Source of the DNA: Maritalea mediterranea
Lineage (GTDB): Bacteria > Pseudomonadota > Alphaproteobacteria > Rhizobiales > Devosiaceae
Assembly: GCF_021568695.1 (NCBI RefSeq)
Contig: NZ_JAKGTI010000001.1
Coordinates: 62,001 to 126,000, forward strand
Direction of reading: 5' to 3'
Length of the DNA stretch: 64,000 nucleotides
Each line of letters begins with the position of its first letter. The stretch's first letter is position 1. Positions 18,245 to 27,435 of this stretch are shown piece after piece. The notes under the pieces were generated by a model. It did no database searches and was not told where the DNA came from. It saw only the letters and a program-made list of their open reading frames with translations. A program made the position numbers and the translations under genes.

Positions 18245-19051
18245 TTATTCCTCTAATCCCAAAACATCTATCATTGAATAAAGCCCGGCAGGCTTGTCCT
18301 TCGCCCAAAGGGCAGCGTGAATAGCGCCTTGCGCAAAAACTGAACGGTCTTCGGCAATATGCCCCAATTTGATCCGCTCTTTTTCGCCGGCAAAAATCAC
18401 ATCATGCTCACCGGTCACCGTGCCGCCGCGCAGCGTGGCAAAACCAATGGTGCCTTCTTCGCGTTCCCCGGTGATGCCATCGCGTGAGCGGACGGCCTGT
18501 TCGGCCAAATCAACATCGCGGCCCTTGGCCGCCGCCTCGCCCAACAGCAGCGCGGTGCCTGAAGGGGCGTCAACCTTCATCCGGTGATGCATTTCCAAAA
18601 CTTCAATATCAAAGCTTTTTGGCAAGGCCCGCGCCGCCTTTTCCACCAGTGCCGCCAGCAGATTCACGCCCAAAGACATATTGCCCGATTTCACCAAGGT
18701 GAGATGGTCCGCCTGCGCTTCGATTTCAGCATTCTGTTCGGCCGTCCAGCCGGTGGTGCCCACCACATGCACTTTGCCTTTGGCGCGCTTGGCCACATCA
18801 ATTGATACTTGCGGGGTGGTAAAGTCGATAATCGCATCGCTTTCAGCCAGCGCTTTATCGAGATCGTCGCTGATCAACACGCCCAGCGGCTCCAATCCAG
18901 CCAATTGCGCGGCATCCTTGCCCAGATGCGGGCTGCCTGCGCGCTCCACGGCGGCGCTCAACACGGCGCCTTTGGTGGCGTGAATGGCGCGAATATTGGC
19001 ACCGCCCATGCGGCCACCCGCACCGAGAATCAAAACTTTAAGGTTGCTCAT
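18245..19051 (-). CDS. dapB: 4-hydroxy-tetrahydrodipicolinate reductase
   Basis: A 268-residue enzyme of lysine and diaminopimelate synthesis. The nucleotide loop is [15 protein letters not shown], followed by [14 protein letters not shown] and the active-site [19 protein letters not shown] 19051 with GGAGAG upstream gives the standard N-terminus; the frame extends further upstream without homology. It is followed by gpmA and preceded by the pyrF fusion gene, all on the minus strand. Confidence 0.96.
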   Translation of the reverse strand: MSNLKVLILGAGGRMGGANIRAIHATKGAVLSAAVERAGSPHLGKDAAQLAGLEPLGVLISDDLDKALAESDAIIDFTTPQVSIDVAKRAKGKVHVVGTTGWTAEQNAEIEAQADHLTLVKSGNMSLGVNLLAALVEKAARALPKSFDIEVLEMHHRMKVDAPSGTALLLGEAAAKGRDVDLAEQAVRSRDGITGEREEGTIGFATLRGGTVTGEHDVIFAGEKERIKLGHIAEDRSVFAQGAIHAALWAKDKPAGLYSMIDVLGLEE

Positions 19052-19116
19052 TGAGAAACTCTCCATTGCTGACCCTTTGATAGCCAGAAAATGGGGTGGT
19101 GGAAAGGGGAAGTGAC

Positions 19117-20334
19117 CTAAAACCGTTCGCCAAAAATCATCCGCTCGCCAATGGTGTTCAGTTGTTGCTCGTTCGAACTGGTCGCGAGCGCGCGCAATTC
19201 TGGCCCCGCTTGGTCCCAAGCCCATTCTTGAAAGCCGTTACGGAGATAATAAGGGCCGTTGAAGGGCACATGTTTCCAGGTCAGGCCCGCCAATCCCTTA
19301 AATTCATTTTCCCGCGCATAGTCGCGCATATGGGCCAGCAGGCGGCGACCCAACCCTTTGCCCTGATGGGCGCGGGCCACGCCGATTTCGGCGATATAAA
19401 GCAGATCATCCACCGGCTTGGCGCGCACAAAACCCACGGGCTGTTCACGATGCTCAATCAGCCACAGCAACTCATTTTGGCGAAACTTTTCTGCATATTG
19501 GGCTGCGGTCAGCCCGGTTAAACGCGCACCGGCGAAGGCCCCGCCCATATTGGCAAAGCGTTTGGAGGCGTCATTGTCGATGTCGGACAGAACAGCCGCA
19601 TCCTCCGGGTCTGCCGGGCGAATACGGGTCACCGCATCGTTGGCGGCATGGATTTCATCATTCACCGCGCCGGCCGCAGCGTAGGGGTCATCCGCCTTAT
19701 AAACCGGCCGCCCCACCACAAGATGCGCTGCACCCGCTTCAATGGCCTGATAGGGGGTGAAAATCCGCTTCTGATCGTCCGCCGCGCTGCCTTTGGGGCG
19801 AATGCCTGGCGTTACCGCCATCAGCTTGCCACCCGACAGGTCGCGCACCATTTCAATTTCCTGGGCGGAGCAAATCACCCCGTCAATGCCGATCTCTGTC
19901 GCTTGTTTCGCCCGCCGCGCCACCAAATCGCTCACACCATAGGCATAGCCAGACGCGTTCAGATCTTCATCATCCAGCGAGGTCATCACCGTCACCCCAA
20001 GCAGCTTGGTGTCGGTGCCTTCCACCGCGCGTTTCGCCGCGGCCATGCAATGGGGTTCCGCATGGATGGTCACAAAGTCCGCGCCCAACTCGGCGAGGCC
20101 CGCCACGCCCTTTTCCACCGTGTTGGGAATATCGAGCAGCTTGACATCCATAAAGATCTTTTTGCCCGCCCGTTTCAGTTCCCGCGCAAGGCCCAGCCCG
20201 TCGCCGCCATAAATCAGCTGATAGCCAATTTTAAAAAACACCCCACGATCATCCATCCGCTCCACCAACGCCTCTGCTTCCTTACGGGTCGGCACATCAA
20301 GGGCGGTGATCAATTGGGGGGTCGCATTGCTCAT
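19117..20334 (-). CDS. pyrF: OMP decarboxylase fused to GNAT acetyltransferase
   Basis: A single uninterrupted frame of 405 residues. Residues 1 to about 232 are a complete PyrF (orotidine-5'-phosphate decarboxylase, UMP synthesis): ITALDVPT, the catalytic [10 protein letters not shown] and [12 protein letters not shown]. The rest, from [20 protein letters not shown], is a complete GNAT domain with its acetyl-CoA loop at [15 protein letters not shown] and a late [12 protein letters not shown] strand. There is no linker and no internal stop; an alternative internal start for the GNAT part is not obvious. Normal PyrF ends near residue 235, so this is a true fusion or the result of a lost stop codon. 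The GNAT substrate is unknown. Confidence 0.9.
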   Translation of the reverse strand: MSNATPQLITALDVPTRKEAEALVERMDDRGVFFKIGYQLIYGGDGLGLARELKRAGKKIFMDVKLLDIPNTVEKGVAGLAELGADFVTIHAEPHCMAAAKRAVEGTDTKLLGVTVMTSLDDEDLNASGYAYGVSDLVARRAKQATEIGIDGVICSAQEIEMVRDLSGGKLMAVTPGIRPKGSAADDQKRIFTPYQAIEAGAAHLVVGRPVYKADDPYAAAGAVNDEIHAANDAVTRIRPADPEDAAVLSDIDNDASKRFANMGGAFAGARLTGLTAAQYAEKFRQNELLWLIEHREQPVGFVRAKPVDDLLYIAEIGVARAHQGKGLGRRLLAHMRDYARENEFKGLAGLTWKHVPFNGPYYLRNGFQEWAWDQAGPELRALATSSNEQQLNTIGERMIFGERF

Positions 20335-20906
20335 TTGGGGCTCCGGCGGCTGGTGGCGTCGGAGTTACGGCATCGCACAGTTCGGGAAAAACGGCAAGGT
20401 TTATTGGCGATTTGATTACTGTCAGTTACTGCGAGGCACAGCACCCTCGGTGGTTTCGTGCCGCTACAGGTCGTTCCTTTGCAGCGCTCAAGCCGCGCAA
20501 TCTGGCTCACGTCCTCGGCATTATTACGCGCCGCCGTCGCTCACTACGTTCGCTACCCCGGCACCTTTTCTTGCCGCCACCGGTCGCTGCGCTCCCGTCC
20601 CCGGCACCCCCGCCATGGTTGCCAAACTTTTCGGCAGTGCAGGGCATTGCTACATCCCCTCACGTCATTACCGGACTTGATCCGGTAATCCATGTAGCGG
20701 TTGAGATGTAGCACCAAGCATCTCTGCTGTGCCGCTTCGTTTGTCCCGCTTGGACCCCGGATCAAGTCCGGGGTGACGGCGGTGGTTAGGGAGACGTTAC
20801 GGAAAAAACGGCAAGGAAAAAGACGGACGAGCATTGCGAGGACCCCGCGCGACCTCGCGGAGGTTAGCTGCCGAAGGCACCGCTCAACCGTGCGCGAAAA
20901 TGCACC
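20335..20906. repeat. Intergenic repeat block 4
   Basis: No gene is supported. It contains two B tails back to back (20529-20626, inverted, one of each tail type), a short-type A element (20663-20777) and a family-C copy (about 20821-20900, GGACGAGC...GCGAGGACCCCGCGCGACC) that reaches the end of the ScfR-like gene. Confidence 0.82.
20663..20777 (+). repeat. Palindromic element A, short type
   Basis: The left hairpin is ACCGGACTTGATCCGGT, the right hairpin CCCCGGATCAAGTCCGGGG followed by TGACGGCGGTGG, as in the 13841 copy. Confidence 0.85.
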
Positions 20907-22319
20907 CTATTTCATCTTCGCATAAAGATTTTCCAGCTTTTGCGAATTATCGAGATGGAAACGGTGGTCCGCCGGCGGATGGGCGCGTTGGCCGCACTCA
21001 AGGCGCGGGCAAATGCGGCAGCCGACCCCGATCGGCACCACCTGGCTTTGGTCTTTCAGATCAATCCCGTCGGCATAGATCATCTCTTTGGCGTGGGAGA
21101 TATGGCAGCCTAGGCCGATGGACAAGTGGCGGCGCGGGGCGTTGTGGCGATAGCCGCCCTTGGCGATGCTTTTGGCGATGCAGAAATAGCTCTCGCCGTC
21201 CGGCATTTGCGAGATTTGAATATTGACCTTTTCCGGCTGCAAGAAGGCGGAATAGATGTTCCAGCGCGGGCAGGCGCCGGAATGACGCGGAATATGGATG
21301 CCGGAAAGCGAGAAGCGCTTGGAGATATTGCCGGCAATATCGGTGCGCACCAAATGCATCGGAATACCCTGCGCGCCCGGGCGCTGCATCGTGGTCATGC
21401 GATGGCACACCTGCTCAAAACTGGCCCCGAACCGGCGGGAAATCCGCTCCACATCATAGCGAAATTCTCGGCAAGCGCGCAAAAACGGCTCATAAGGCAT
21501 CACCAAAGCGGCGCTGAAATAGGAGGCCAACACATTGCGGGCCAAAAGCGGCGCGTCGCCTTCTTCCGGCAGGGTGGATTGGTCAATGATGCGGTTTATT
21601 TCATGTTCTGCTGAAAGGAGCGCCAGCCGGTGCGCCACGGCAAATAGCGCGGTCTCCGGTGCCAGAACGTCGGAAATAAACAGCCGTGAGATGTTTTCGT
21701 CAAACCGTTGTGCCACGCCATGGGGCAGGGAGGCCAGTTTGCAGTCAATGCCAAAAACATTGGCCAGATAGGCCTTCATACCATATTCGAGATTGTCGGC
21801 CGCCTGATCAATATCGTGGCGCACCCGTTCCGCCGCCGCTTCCAGCGCCGGGAAATGGTTGGCATTTTCCTGGATAAAGTCGGAAATCGCCTCGGTGGCC
21901 ATATGATAGAAGGTGGGGGCGGGCTGATCGCTGGGTTGGGCGGTGCCACCGCGATTTGTTTCCTGATATTTGTCGAACAGACGCAAAATTGCCCGCGCCG
22001 CATTGGGGTTGGAAAAGGCCAAATCACGGATTTCATGGTTGGTGAGATCACTATCGGCAAAAAGATCATCGCCAAACAGCTCCATCAAATCGCCTACTAA
22101 CTGGCCTTCGTCGCTTTCCACCAGTTCGCCCGGCTCGATGCCGAAATGGCCCGCCAGTTTAAACAAAAGCGGCACGGTGATGTTGCGGCGATTGTGTTCC
22201 AAAAGGTTTAAATAGCTCGCAGAGATGCCCAGCGCCTCGGCAAGGTCGGCCTGCGACATGTGTTTTTGCCGCCGTAAGCGCCTGATTTTGCCACCTATTT
22301 GTGGTCCGGCCTTGTCCAT
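20907..22319 (-). CDS. ScfR/RamB-type transcriptional regulator
   Basis: A 470-residue regulator. The N-terminal XRE HTH spans about residues 8-65 (IRRLRRQKHMSQADLAEALG, SASYLNLLEHNRRN). The middle resembles the IrrE/ImmA-like region but its metalloprotease motif is degenerate (AHRLAL, no HExxH). The C-terminal part carries cysteines (GVGCRICPRLECGQRAHPP) typical of the ScfR/DUF2083 class, which senses short-chain acyl compounds. GGAGG precedes the ATG. It is divergent from the aceA operon, and repeated AACTTTACA sites lie between them, so it likely controls isocitrate lyase and itself, like RamB in actinobacteria. Confidence 0.9.
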   Translation of the reverse strand: MDKAGPQIGGKIRRLRRQKHMSQADLAEALGISASYLNLLEHNRRNITVPLLFKLAGHFGIEPGELVESDEGQLVGDLMELFGDDLFADSDLTNHEIRDLAFSNPNAARAILRLFDKYQETNRGGTAQPSDQPAPTFYHMATEAISDFIQENANHFPALEAAAERVRHDIDQAADNLEYGMKAYLANVFGIDCKLASLPHGVAQRFDENISRLFISDVLAPETALFAVAHRLALLSAEHEINRIIDQSTLPEEGDAPLLARNVLASYFSAALVMPYEPFLRACREFRYDVERISRRFGASFEQVCHRMTTMQRPGAQGIPMHLVRTDIAGNISKRFSLSGIHIPRHSGACPRWNIYSAFLQPEKVNIQISQMPDGESYFCIAKSIAKGGYRHNAPRRHLSIGLGCHISHAKEMIYADGIDLKDQSQVVPIGVGCRICPRLECGQRAHPPADHRFHLDNSQKLENLYAKMK

Positions 22320-22331
22320 TCCGCCCTCCCG

Positions 22332-22443
22332 AACTTTACAGAACTTTACAATTATTCTCGCCTAACTTTACAAGGATTTACACCTTAACACCTTGATATC
22401 ACGAATTATCTTGCATTTCGAAGCGATTTGTCAAATCTTTACA
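22332..22443. promoter_or_regulatory. Array of RamB-like operator sites
   Basis: AACTTTACA occurs at 22332-22340, 22342-22350 and 22364-22372, with a fourth variant ATCTTTACA at 22435-22443 and a weaker GATTTACA near 22375. Offsets between site starts are 10, 22 and 71 nt, so the sites lie near the same face of the helix. The motif resembles the RamB site of Corynebacterium (AAACTTTGCAAA, from memory). The cluster begins 13 nt upstream of the regulator's start codon and precedes the aceA leader, suiting both autoregulation and control of aceA. Confidence 0.6.
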
Positions 22444-22481
22444 TTGTCACTTCGGGATTGGCCCGAACATGGAGAAACAAA

Positions 22482-22733
22482 ATGACACACACAATCGAAA
22501 TGCCCCACACGCAAACGCAAGATCAGTATATCACAATCATTGCGCGCACTGTGGCTGACGCCATGCGTCAGTTTAAGGCGCGCGGCCTCGATACAGAGGG
22601 TTACGCGATTGTGGGTCCTGTCGATAAACATCGGTTTGCCTTGGCGGATGGAGACAATCCAAGCACCGACATGTTTGAAGGCGCGCAAATGATCGCTGCC
22701 ACCTTCCGCCGTACAACACCACATCAAGGCTAA
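22482..22733 (+). CDS. Small protein upstream of aceA
   Basis: An 83-residue protein starting at ATG 22482 (GGAGA 7 nt upstream). It has no signal peptide or membrane segment. Readable parts are MPHTQTQDQYITIIARTVAD (N-terminus), AMRQFKARGLDTEGYAIVGP and MFEGAQMIAATFRRT. The family is not recognised. It sits between the operator array and aceA, 113 nt before the aceA start, and is probably cotranscribed with it. Confidence 0.72.
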   Translation: MTHTIEMPHTQTQDQYITIIARTVADAMRQFKARGLDTEGYAIVGPVDKHRFALADGDNPSTDMFEGAQMIAATFRRTTPHQG

Positions 22734-22793
22734 GCCGAACACTTAACTGAACAATGTTCCCTCCAAATGGTGCCGTCGCTCATGCGGCATCCC

Positions 22794-22814
22794 CCGCCGG
22801 GGTCTCCCCGGCGG
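22794..22814 (+). promoter_or_regulatory. Strong hairpin in the aceA leader
   Basis: A perfect 9-bp GC stem (CCGCCGGGG with CCCCGGCGG, loop TCT) stands 32 nt before the aceA start. No T-run follows, so it is more likely an mRNA stabiliser or processing element than a terminator. Confidence 0.6.
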
Positions 22815-22846
22815 CTTGGAGGTGTGTATCTAAAGGGAGAAGAGAT

Positions 22847-24136
22847 ATGCTCGACCGCAACCAACAAAACCAGTTCAAAGCCCCCGAATGGGCCCCGGAC
22901 CGTTGGAAAAACATTAAACGCAACTATACGCCAGCGGATGTGGCCAAACTGGCCGGTTCCTTGCCGATCCAGCATTCATTGGCAGAAAATGGCGCCAAAA
23001 AATTGTGGGAGCTGTTGCACACAGAAGATTATGTGCCCACCCTTGGCACCTTCACCGGTAATCAGGCGGTGCAGCAGATCAAAGCCGGGCTGAAAGCCAT
23101 CTATTTGTCGGGCTGGCAAGTTGCGGCAGATGCCAACAATTCGGGAAATATGTATCCCGACCAGTCGCTTTACCCGGCTGACAGCGTGCCCGCCATCGTT
23201 AAGCGCATCAATAAGGCGCTGCAACGGGCCGACCAGATCCAGACCATGGAGAAATTGTCGGGCGAGAGCACCACAGATTATGATTTCTTCGCCCCGATCA
23301 TCGCCGATGCCGAAGCGGGCTTTGGTGGACAATTGAACGCCTTCGAGCTGATGAAAGCGATGATCGAGGCGGGTGCGGCTGCCGTGCACTTTGAAGATCA
23401 GTTGGCGTCCGAAAAGAAATGCGGTCATTTGGGCGGCAAGGTTCTGGTGCCAACAAAAACCTTTATCCGTACTTTGAATGCGGCGCGCCTGGCGTCTGAC
23501 GTGATGGGCGTACCCACATTGATTATGGCCCGCACCGATGCGGAAGCGGCGCGGCTGATCACCTCTGATGTGGATGAATATGACGCGCCATTCGTCACCG
23601 GTGAGCGCACCGAAGAAGGCTTTTATCGTCTGAAAGGCGGATTTGATGCCGCGATTGCCCGTGGCTTGGCCTATGCGCCATATGCGGATTTGATCTGGTG
23701 TGAAACCTCAACGCCAAATCTGGATGATGCCCGCCGCTTTGCAGAAGCCATCAAGGCAGAATATCCGGATCAGATGCTGGCTTATAATTGCTCACCTTCC
23801 TTCAACTGGGCGAAGCATATGGGCGAAGCTGAAATGGAGAAGTTCCAGGCCGAACTGGGCGCGATGGGCTATAAATATCAGTTCATCACCTTGGCCGGGT
23901 TCCACAATCTCAGCTACACCACATTTGATCTCGCCAGCCGCTATAAGGAGCGGGGCATGGCCGCCTATTCAGAATTGCAACAGGCCGAATTTGGGGCCGA
24001 AAGCCGCGGCTTCTCTGCCACACGGCACCAGCGCGAAGTGGGCACAAGCTATTTTGATGCAGTGTCCATGGCTGTTAGCGACGGCACAAGCTCCACCACG
24101 GCCATGGCGGAATCGACCGAAACCGCCCAGTTCTGA
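22847..24136 (+). CDS. aceA: Isocitrate lyase
   Basis: A 429-residue enzyme cleaving isocitrate to succinate and glyoxylate, the first step of the glyoxylate shunt. The signature [10 protein letters not shown] holds the catalytic cysteine; [17 protein letters not shown] and QFITLAGFH are conserved. ATG 22847 with AGGGAGAAGAG gives the family's usual length; the frame opens earlier without homology. Its neighbour is the divergent ScfR-like regulator. No malate synthase gene is in the window. Confidence 0.96.
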   Translation: MLDRNQQNQFKAPEWAPDRWKNIKRNYTPADVAKLAGSLPIQHSLAENGAKKLWELLHTEDYVPTLGTFTGNQAVQQIKAGLKAIYLSGWQVAADANNSGNMYPDQSLYPADSVPAIVKRINKALQRADQIQTMEKLSGESTTDYDFFAPIIADAEAGFGGQLNAFELMKAMIEAGAAAVHFEDQLASEKKCGHLGGKVLVPTKTFIRTLNAARLASDVMGVPTLIMARTDAEAARLITSDVDEYDAPFVTGERTEEGFYRLKGGFDAAIARGLAYAPYADLIWCETSTPNLDDARRFAEAIKAEYPDQMLAYNCSPSFNWAKHMGEAEMEKFQAELGAMGYKYQFITLAGFHNLSYTTFDLASRYKERGMAAYSELQQAEFGAESRGFSATRHQREVGTSYFDAVSMAVSDGTSSTTAMAESTETAQF

Positions 24137-24196
24137 TTTGCTACCCTTTGGCAAATGGTCGTCGTCCCCACAGCTGGCGACCAAACGTCAAAACTC

Positions 24197-24225
24197 AACC
24201 GGCGGGTTTGCCCCGCCGGTTTTTT
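24197..24225 (+). terminator. aceA terminator
   Basis: A 9-bp stem (ACCGGCGGG with CCCGCCGGT, loop TTTGC) is followed by a T-run (24220-24225). It lies between the convergent aceA and S9 peptidase genes. Confidence 0.92.
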
Positions 24226-24232
24226 GTTCAGA

Positions 24233-26311
24233 TCAGTCTGCCTTTTGACCGGGGGCAAGGGCTTTGCTGGCGTCCGCCAACCCTTTCACACCATCCATGC
24301 CCGCAAGGATTTCGGCTGAAGATCCTTTAAAGGCATCGCCGATCGGTTCGGCACGACCGCCAAGACATTCGGCCAAAAAACCTTCCATGGTGGCAAAGAA
24401 GCTGAGGCGGTTTTCGGGGCGCTGGAAACCGTGGCCTTCGTCGGTGTAGTTCAAATAAGTCACCGGCAGATTCTTTTCCTGCATGGCGTCAGCGATCTGG
24501 TCCGCCTCGATTTTGGTGACGCGCGGGTCGTTCGCCCCTTGGCCGATCAAAAGCGGCACTTTGATCTTGTCCACATGGGTCAAAGGTGATTGGGCCACAA
24601 TACGCTTGCGATCTTCTGGCTTGGCCGGATCACCAATATGACGATAGAAGGTGCCTTCCAAAACGGGCCGCCAGTAAGGGGGGAAGCTCTCCATCAGGGT
24701 CACAAGGTTGGATGGACCCACAATATCAACCCCACAGGTGAACTTGTCCGGCGTGAAAGTGACGCCCACCAAAGTGGCATAGCCGCCATAGGAGCCGCCA
24801 CCAATGGCCACTTTGTCCGGATCGGCGATGCCTTTTTCAATTGCCCAGTCCACCGCATCGATCAGATCGTCATGCATTTTGCCCGACCATTCGCCAATGG
24901 CTTTATTGACGTGATTTTTGCCGAAGCCTGTGGAGCCGCGATAATTGACGCTGAGCACTGCATAGCCGCGGTTGGCCATCCATTGATGGGTGGCGTTATA
25001 GCCGTAACTGTCCCTCGCCCACGGGCCGCCATGTACCCACAATAGAGTGGGTACCGGTCTGTCCGGAATGCCGTCTCCATCTTTATCCGTGCCTGGGGGC
25101 AGGGTGTAATAGCTAACAAGTTCCAGCCCATCGCGGGCCTTAATCGCCACCGGGTGCATCGGCTGCAACGGCGCGCCTGCCAACGCGGGTCGGCTGGAGA
25201 ATAGTTCGGTCAATGATTTGCTGTCCCGATCATAAAGCTGATAGGTGCCCGGCGCCTCCGCCGCATCATCAACGACCACCCATTTGCGATTGTCCCGCGT
25301 GGCGCTGGTGATGCTGATCTGGCCTTTGAATTGTGACTTCAGAAAATCGAGATCGGCTTCAATCGACGGGTCCAATGCTGTCCATTCAGACTGAAGATGG
25401 TTCACCGCATAAGCCAGCGGCTCCAATGTCTCAGGGTCAGAGGCCACATTGGAAATATCTGCAAGATCGCTGCTGGCAATTTCCGTCACCTTGCCGCTTT
25501 CAATATTCACCTTGGTGAAGGCGGCCTTGTCGCGGCCGCGACTGTCAAGCATGTAAACGCTCTGATTGTCTTTGGTGAACCCGATCAGATGGGTATTAAA
25601 AAAATCATCATTATCAATGGTTTGAAACAGCTCACCCTTTTCGCCTTTGGCGTTCACATGATAGATGTTGGCCCCACCACCGGGCACGGTTTCCATGCCG
25701 AAACGCGGGGTCAGGCTGTTATCAATATCCCAGCCACCATAACCGGGATTTTCCGCCAACAAGCTCAAGTCGCCGGTGCGGTAATCCAGCTCATAAAGGT
25801 CGAAAAACTGCGGATCCCGCTCATTGATGCCAATGATGGCACGGCCCGGATAATCCTTGTTCATTTTCAGGACCTGCGCGCGTGCGCCATCCTTGATCGG
25901 CGTTAAATCGCGGGTTTCTGCCGTTTCAATATGGGTGGCATAAAGATGGAAGTTCTCATCGCCGCCTTTGTCTTGCTGGGTAAGAATATAGGCACTATCC
26001 GGTGTCCAGAAATGCGCATTGATGCCGCGCTGTTTATCCTGGGTAATGACCCGCGCCTCGTCTGGTTTATCCGCCGGTGCCACCCACACATTCATCACCC
26101 CATCTTTGGGAGCCAGCCAGCTCAACCATTTGCCGTCCGGACTGATGCGCCCCTGTGATTGGGTGGGGTTGCCCAACAGGGCTTCACGGGGAATGAGCTC
26201 GTAATCAAAGGAAGATGCAGTTGCGGGTGCCATTGTGCCTCCGGCCATTATAAGTAAAAGTGAACAGGCGGCCGTCACAGCCAGCCCGGATGATGTAACC
26301 GTAGTAAACAT
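24233..26311 (-). CDS. S9-family prolyl oligopeptidase, secreted
   Basis: A 692-residue serine peptidase. It has a signal peptide (hydrophobic residues 10-30, likely cleavage near APATA-SS), an N-terminal beta-propeller (ISPDGKWLSWLAP and further blades, about 40-380) and an alpha/beta hydrolase domain. The nucleophile is in GGGSYGGYATL, the acid near GQGANDPRV and the histidine in DEGHGFQRPEN. GGAGA precedes the start. It is probably periplasmic and hydrolyses peptides; specificity cannot be read. Confidence 0.93.
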   Translation of the reverse strand: MFTTVTSSGLAVTAACSLLLIMAGGTMAPATASSFDYELIPREALLGNPTQSQGRISPDGKWLSWLAPKDGVMNVWVAPADKPDEARVITQDKQRGINAHFWTPDSAYILTQQDKGGDENFHLYATHIETAETRDLTPIKDGARAQVLKMNKDYPGRAIIGINERDPQFFDLYELDYRTGDLSLLAENPGYGGWDIDNSLTPRFGMETVPGGGANIYHVNAKGEKGELFQTIDNDDFFNTHLIGFTKDNQSVYMLDSRGRDKAAFTKVNIESGKVTEIASSDLADISNVASDPETLEPLAYAVNHLQSEWTALDPSIEADLDFLKSQFKGQISITSATRDNRKWVVVDDAAEAPGTYQLYDRDSKSLTELFSSRPALAGAPLQPMHPVAIKARDGLELVSYYTLPPGTDKDGDGIPDRPVPTLLWVHGGPWARDSYGYNATHQWMANRGYAVLSVNYRGSTGFGKNHVNKAIGEWSGKMHDDLIDAVDWAIEKGIADPDKVAIGGGSYGGYATLVGVTFTPDKFTCGVDIVGPSNLVTLMESFPPYWRPVLEGTFYRHIGDPAKPEDRKRIVAQSPLTHVDKIKVPLLIGQGANDPRVTKIEADQIADAMQEKNLPVTYLNYTDEGHGFQRPENRLSFFATMEGFLAECLGGRAEPIGDAFKGSSAEILAGMDGVKGLADASKALAPGQKAD

Positions 26312-26439
26312 ATAGGTTCTCCGTGGCAGAATGCCAAAGAGATGTGGGCTGAATTTTGTCAGACAATGCGAAAATGGTCGAATTTTGCGGGTATTTGCTC
26401 TTGCTGTTCAAAAACCAAGTGCCAAGGAAGCTTTTGGCC

Positions 26440-26862
26440 CTAGGCCCGTTTGCGCAGCCGAAAGGCCATGCCTTGACTAAGCGGCGCAGTCATCTCAAAG
26501 CCGAACTTTTTATAAAGATGATGGGCGTCGCCATCGGCAAACAGATTGACCCATGTTAAATCCGGCATATGGGCGTGGATATGATCCAGCAGCGCCTGCA
26601 TAATCTGCTGGCCCAAGCCCCTGCCCTGATGCGCCGGGTCCACGGCGATATCGCATATTTGTACAAAGCAGCCGCCATCGCCAATCAGGCGCCCCATGCC
26701 CACCAATTGCCCCGCCTCATCGCGCAAACAGACACCATAGAGTGAGTTGGCCATGCCGATTCGCGCGCCTTCCAGGCTCTTCGGCGACAGGCCGGTTCTC
26801 ACCCGCATTTCGCAATATTCTTCCGGGGTGGGCACGTGATGATGGAGCGTGATAGGAGACAT
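26440..26862 (-). CDS. GNAT N-acetyltransferase
   Basis: A 140-residue GNAT protein. Strand 4 and the acetyl-CoA loop are clear (ICDIAVDPAHQGRGLGQQIM, about residues 69-88), followed by LFADGDAHHLYKKFGFEM. It follows the DinB-family gene on the minus strand after 26 nt, so it is probably the last gene of comM-dinB-GNAT. The start has no clear ribosome site. The region 26312-26439 beyond it, up to the S9 gene start, holds nothing recognised. Confidence 0.85.
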   Translation of the reverse strand: MSPITLHHHVPTPEEYCEMRVRTGLSPKSLEGARIGMANSLYGVCLRDEAGQLVGMGRLIGDGGCFVQICDIAVDPAHQGRGLGQQIMQALLDHIHAHMPDLTWVNLFADGDAHHLYKKFGFEMTAPLSQGMAFRLRKRA

Positions 26863-26888
26863 ATATCGCTATTTTCTTGGTTTTTTGA

Positions 26889-27431
26889 TTAAACAAGGTC
26901 AGCTTCCGTCCATCCAATGTCGGCCAGCTCTTGGGTGCGATATGGCTGATCTATTGCGAACAAAAACTCATCCAGTTGCGGCGGCTTGATCGGGCTGCCC
27001 GTAAGCATGGCATGGGCCTGGCCGCGATGGTGAATTTGATGCTGGAACAAGTGCAGCAACACATTTTCCACCGGCTCGGTGGTGTTGTGTAATTGCACAA
27101 TTTTATCCATTTGTGCGGCGTCCAATTGCTTGCAGAACGCCAGCAACCGTTCATCCACCTCGCCTTGCGCTGTGCGCAGCGCCAAGGGATCATCAAACGG
27201 GGTTTCATCTTTCCAGGCGTCAACGCCCAACGTGCCGCCCTCCAGCGCGTCCACATAATACCAGTCGACCACCAGAATATGGTTCAAGGTTTGCCACAAA
27301 GAGGGGAAGAAAGAGGTGCGTTCTTTCGTAAACTCCGCCGCTTCCATCGCTGAAATGGCGGTGAGCAGACGATAATTGGCCAGCCGGTTGTTTTGCGCCA
27401 GCTTGACGAAGGGGCGTGCGGCGATGTTCAT
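26889..27431 (-). CDS. DinB-family metal-binding protein
   Basis: A 180-residue four-helix protein of the DinB/YfiT class. The three histidines expected for a metal site are visible in LWQTLNHILVVDWYYVD (about residue 50) and HLFQHQIHHRGQAHAML (about 130-145). Family members are thiol-dependent transferases or of unknown role. It starts 4 nt after the comM stop in the same direction. Confidence 0.87.
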   Translation of the reverse strand: MNIAARPFVKLAQNNRLANYRLLTAISAMEAAEFTKERTSFFPSLWQTLNHILVVDWYYVDALEGGTLGVDAWKDETPFDDPLALRTAQGEVDERLLAFCKQLDAAQMDKIVQLHNTTEPVENVLLHLFQHQIHHRGQAHAMLTGSPIKPPQLDEFLFAIDQPYRTQELADIGWTEADLV

Positions 27432-27435
27432 ACGT

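Noticed and set aside
20306-20711. Plus-strand frames of about 100-125 residues downstream of pyrF
   Set aside because: They are made of B and A repeats and have no start signals.
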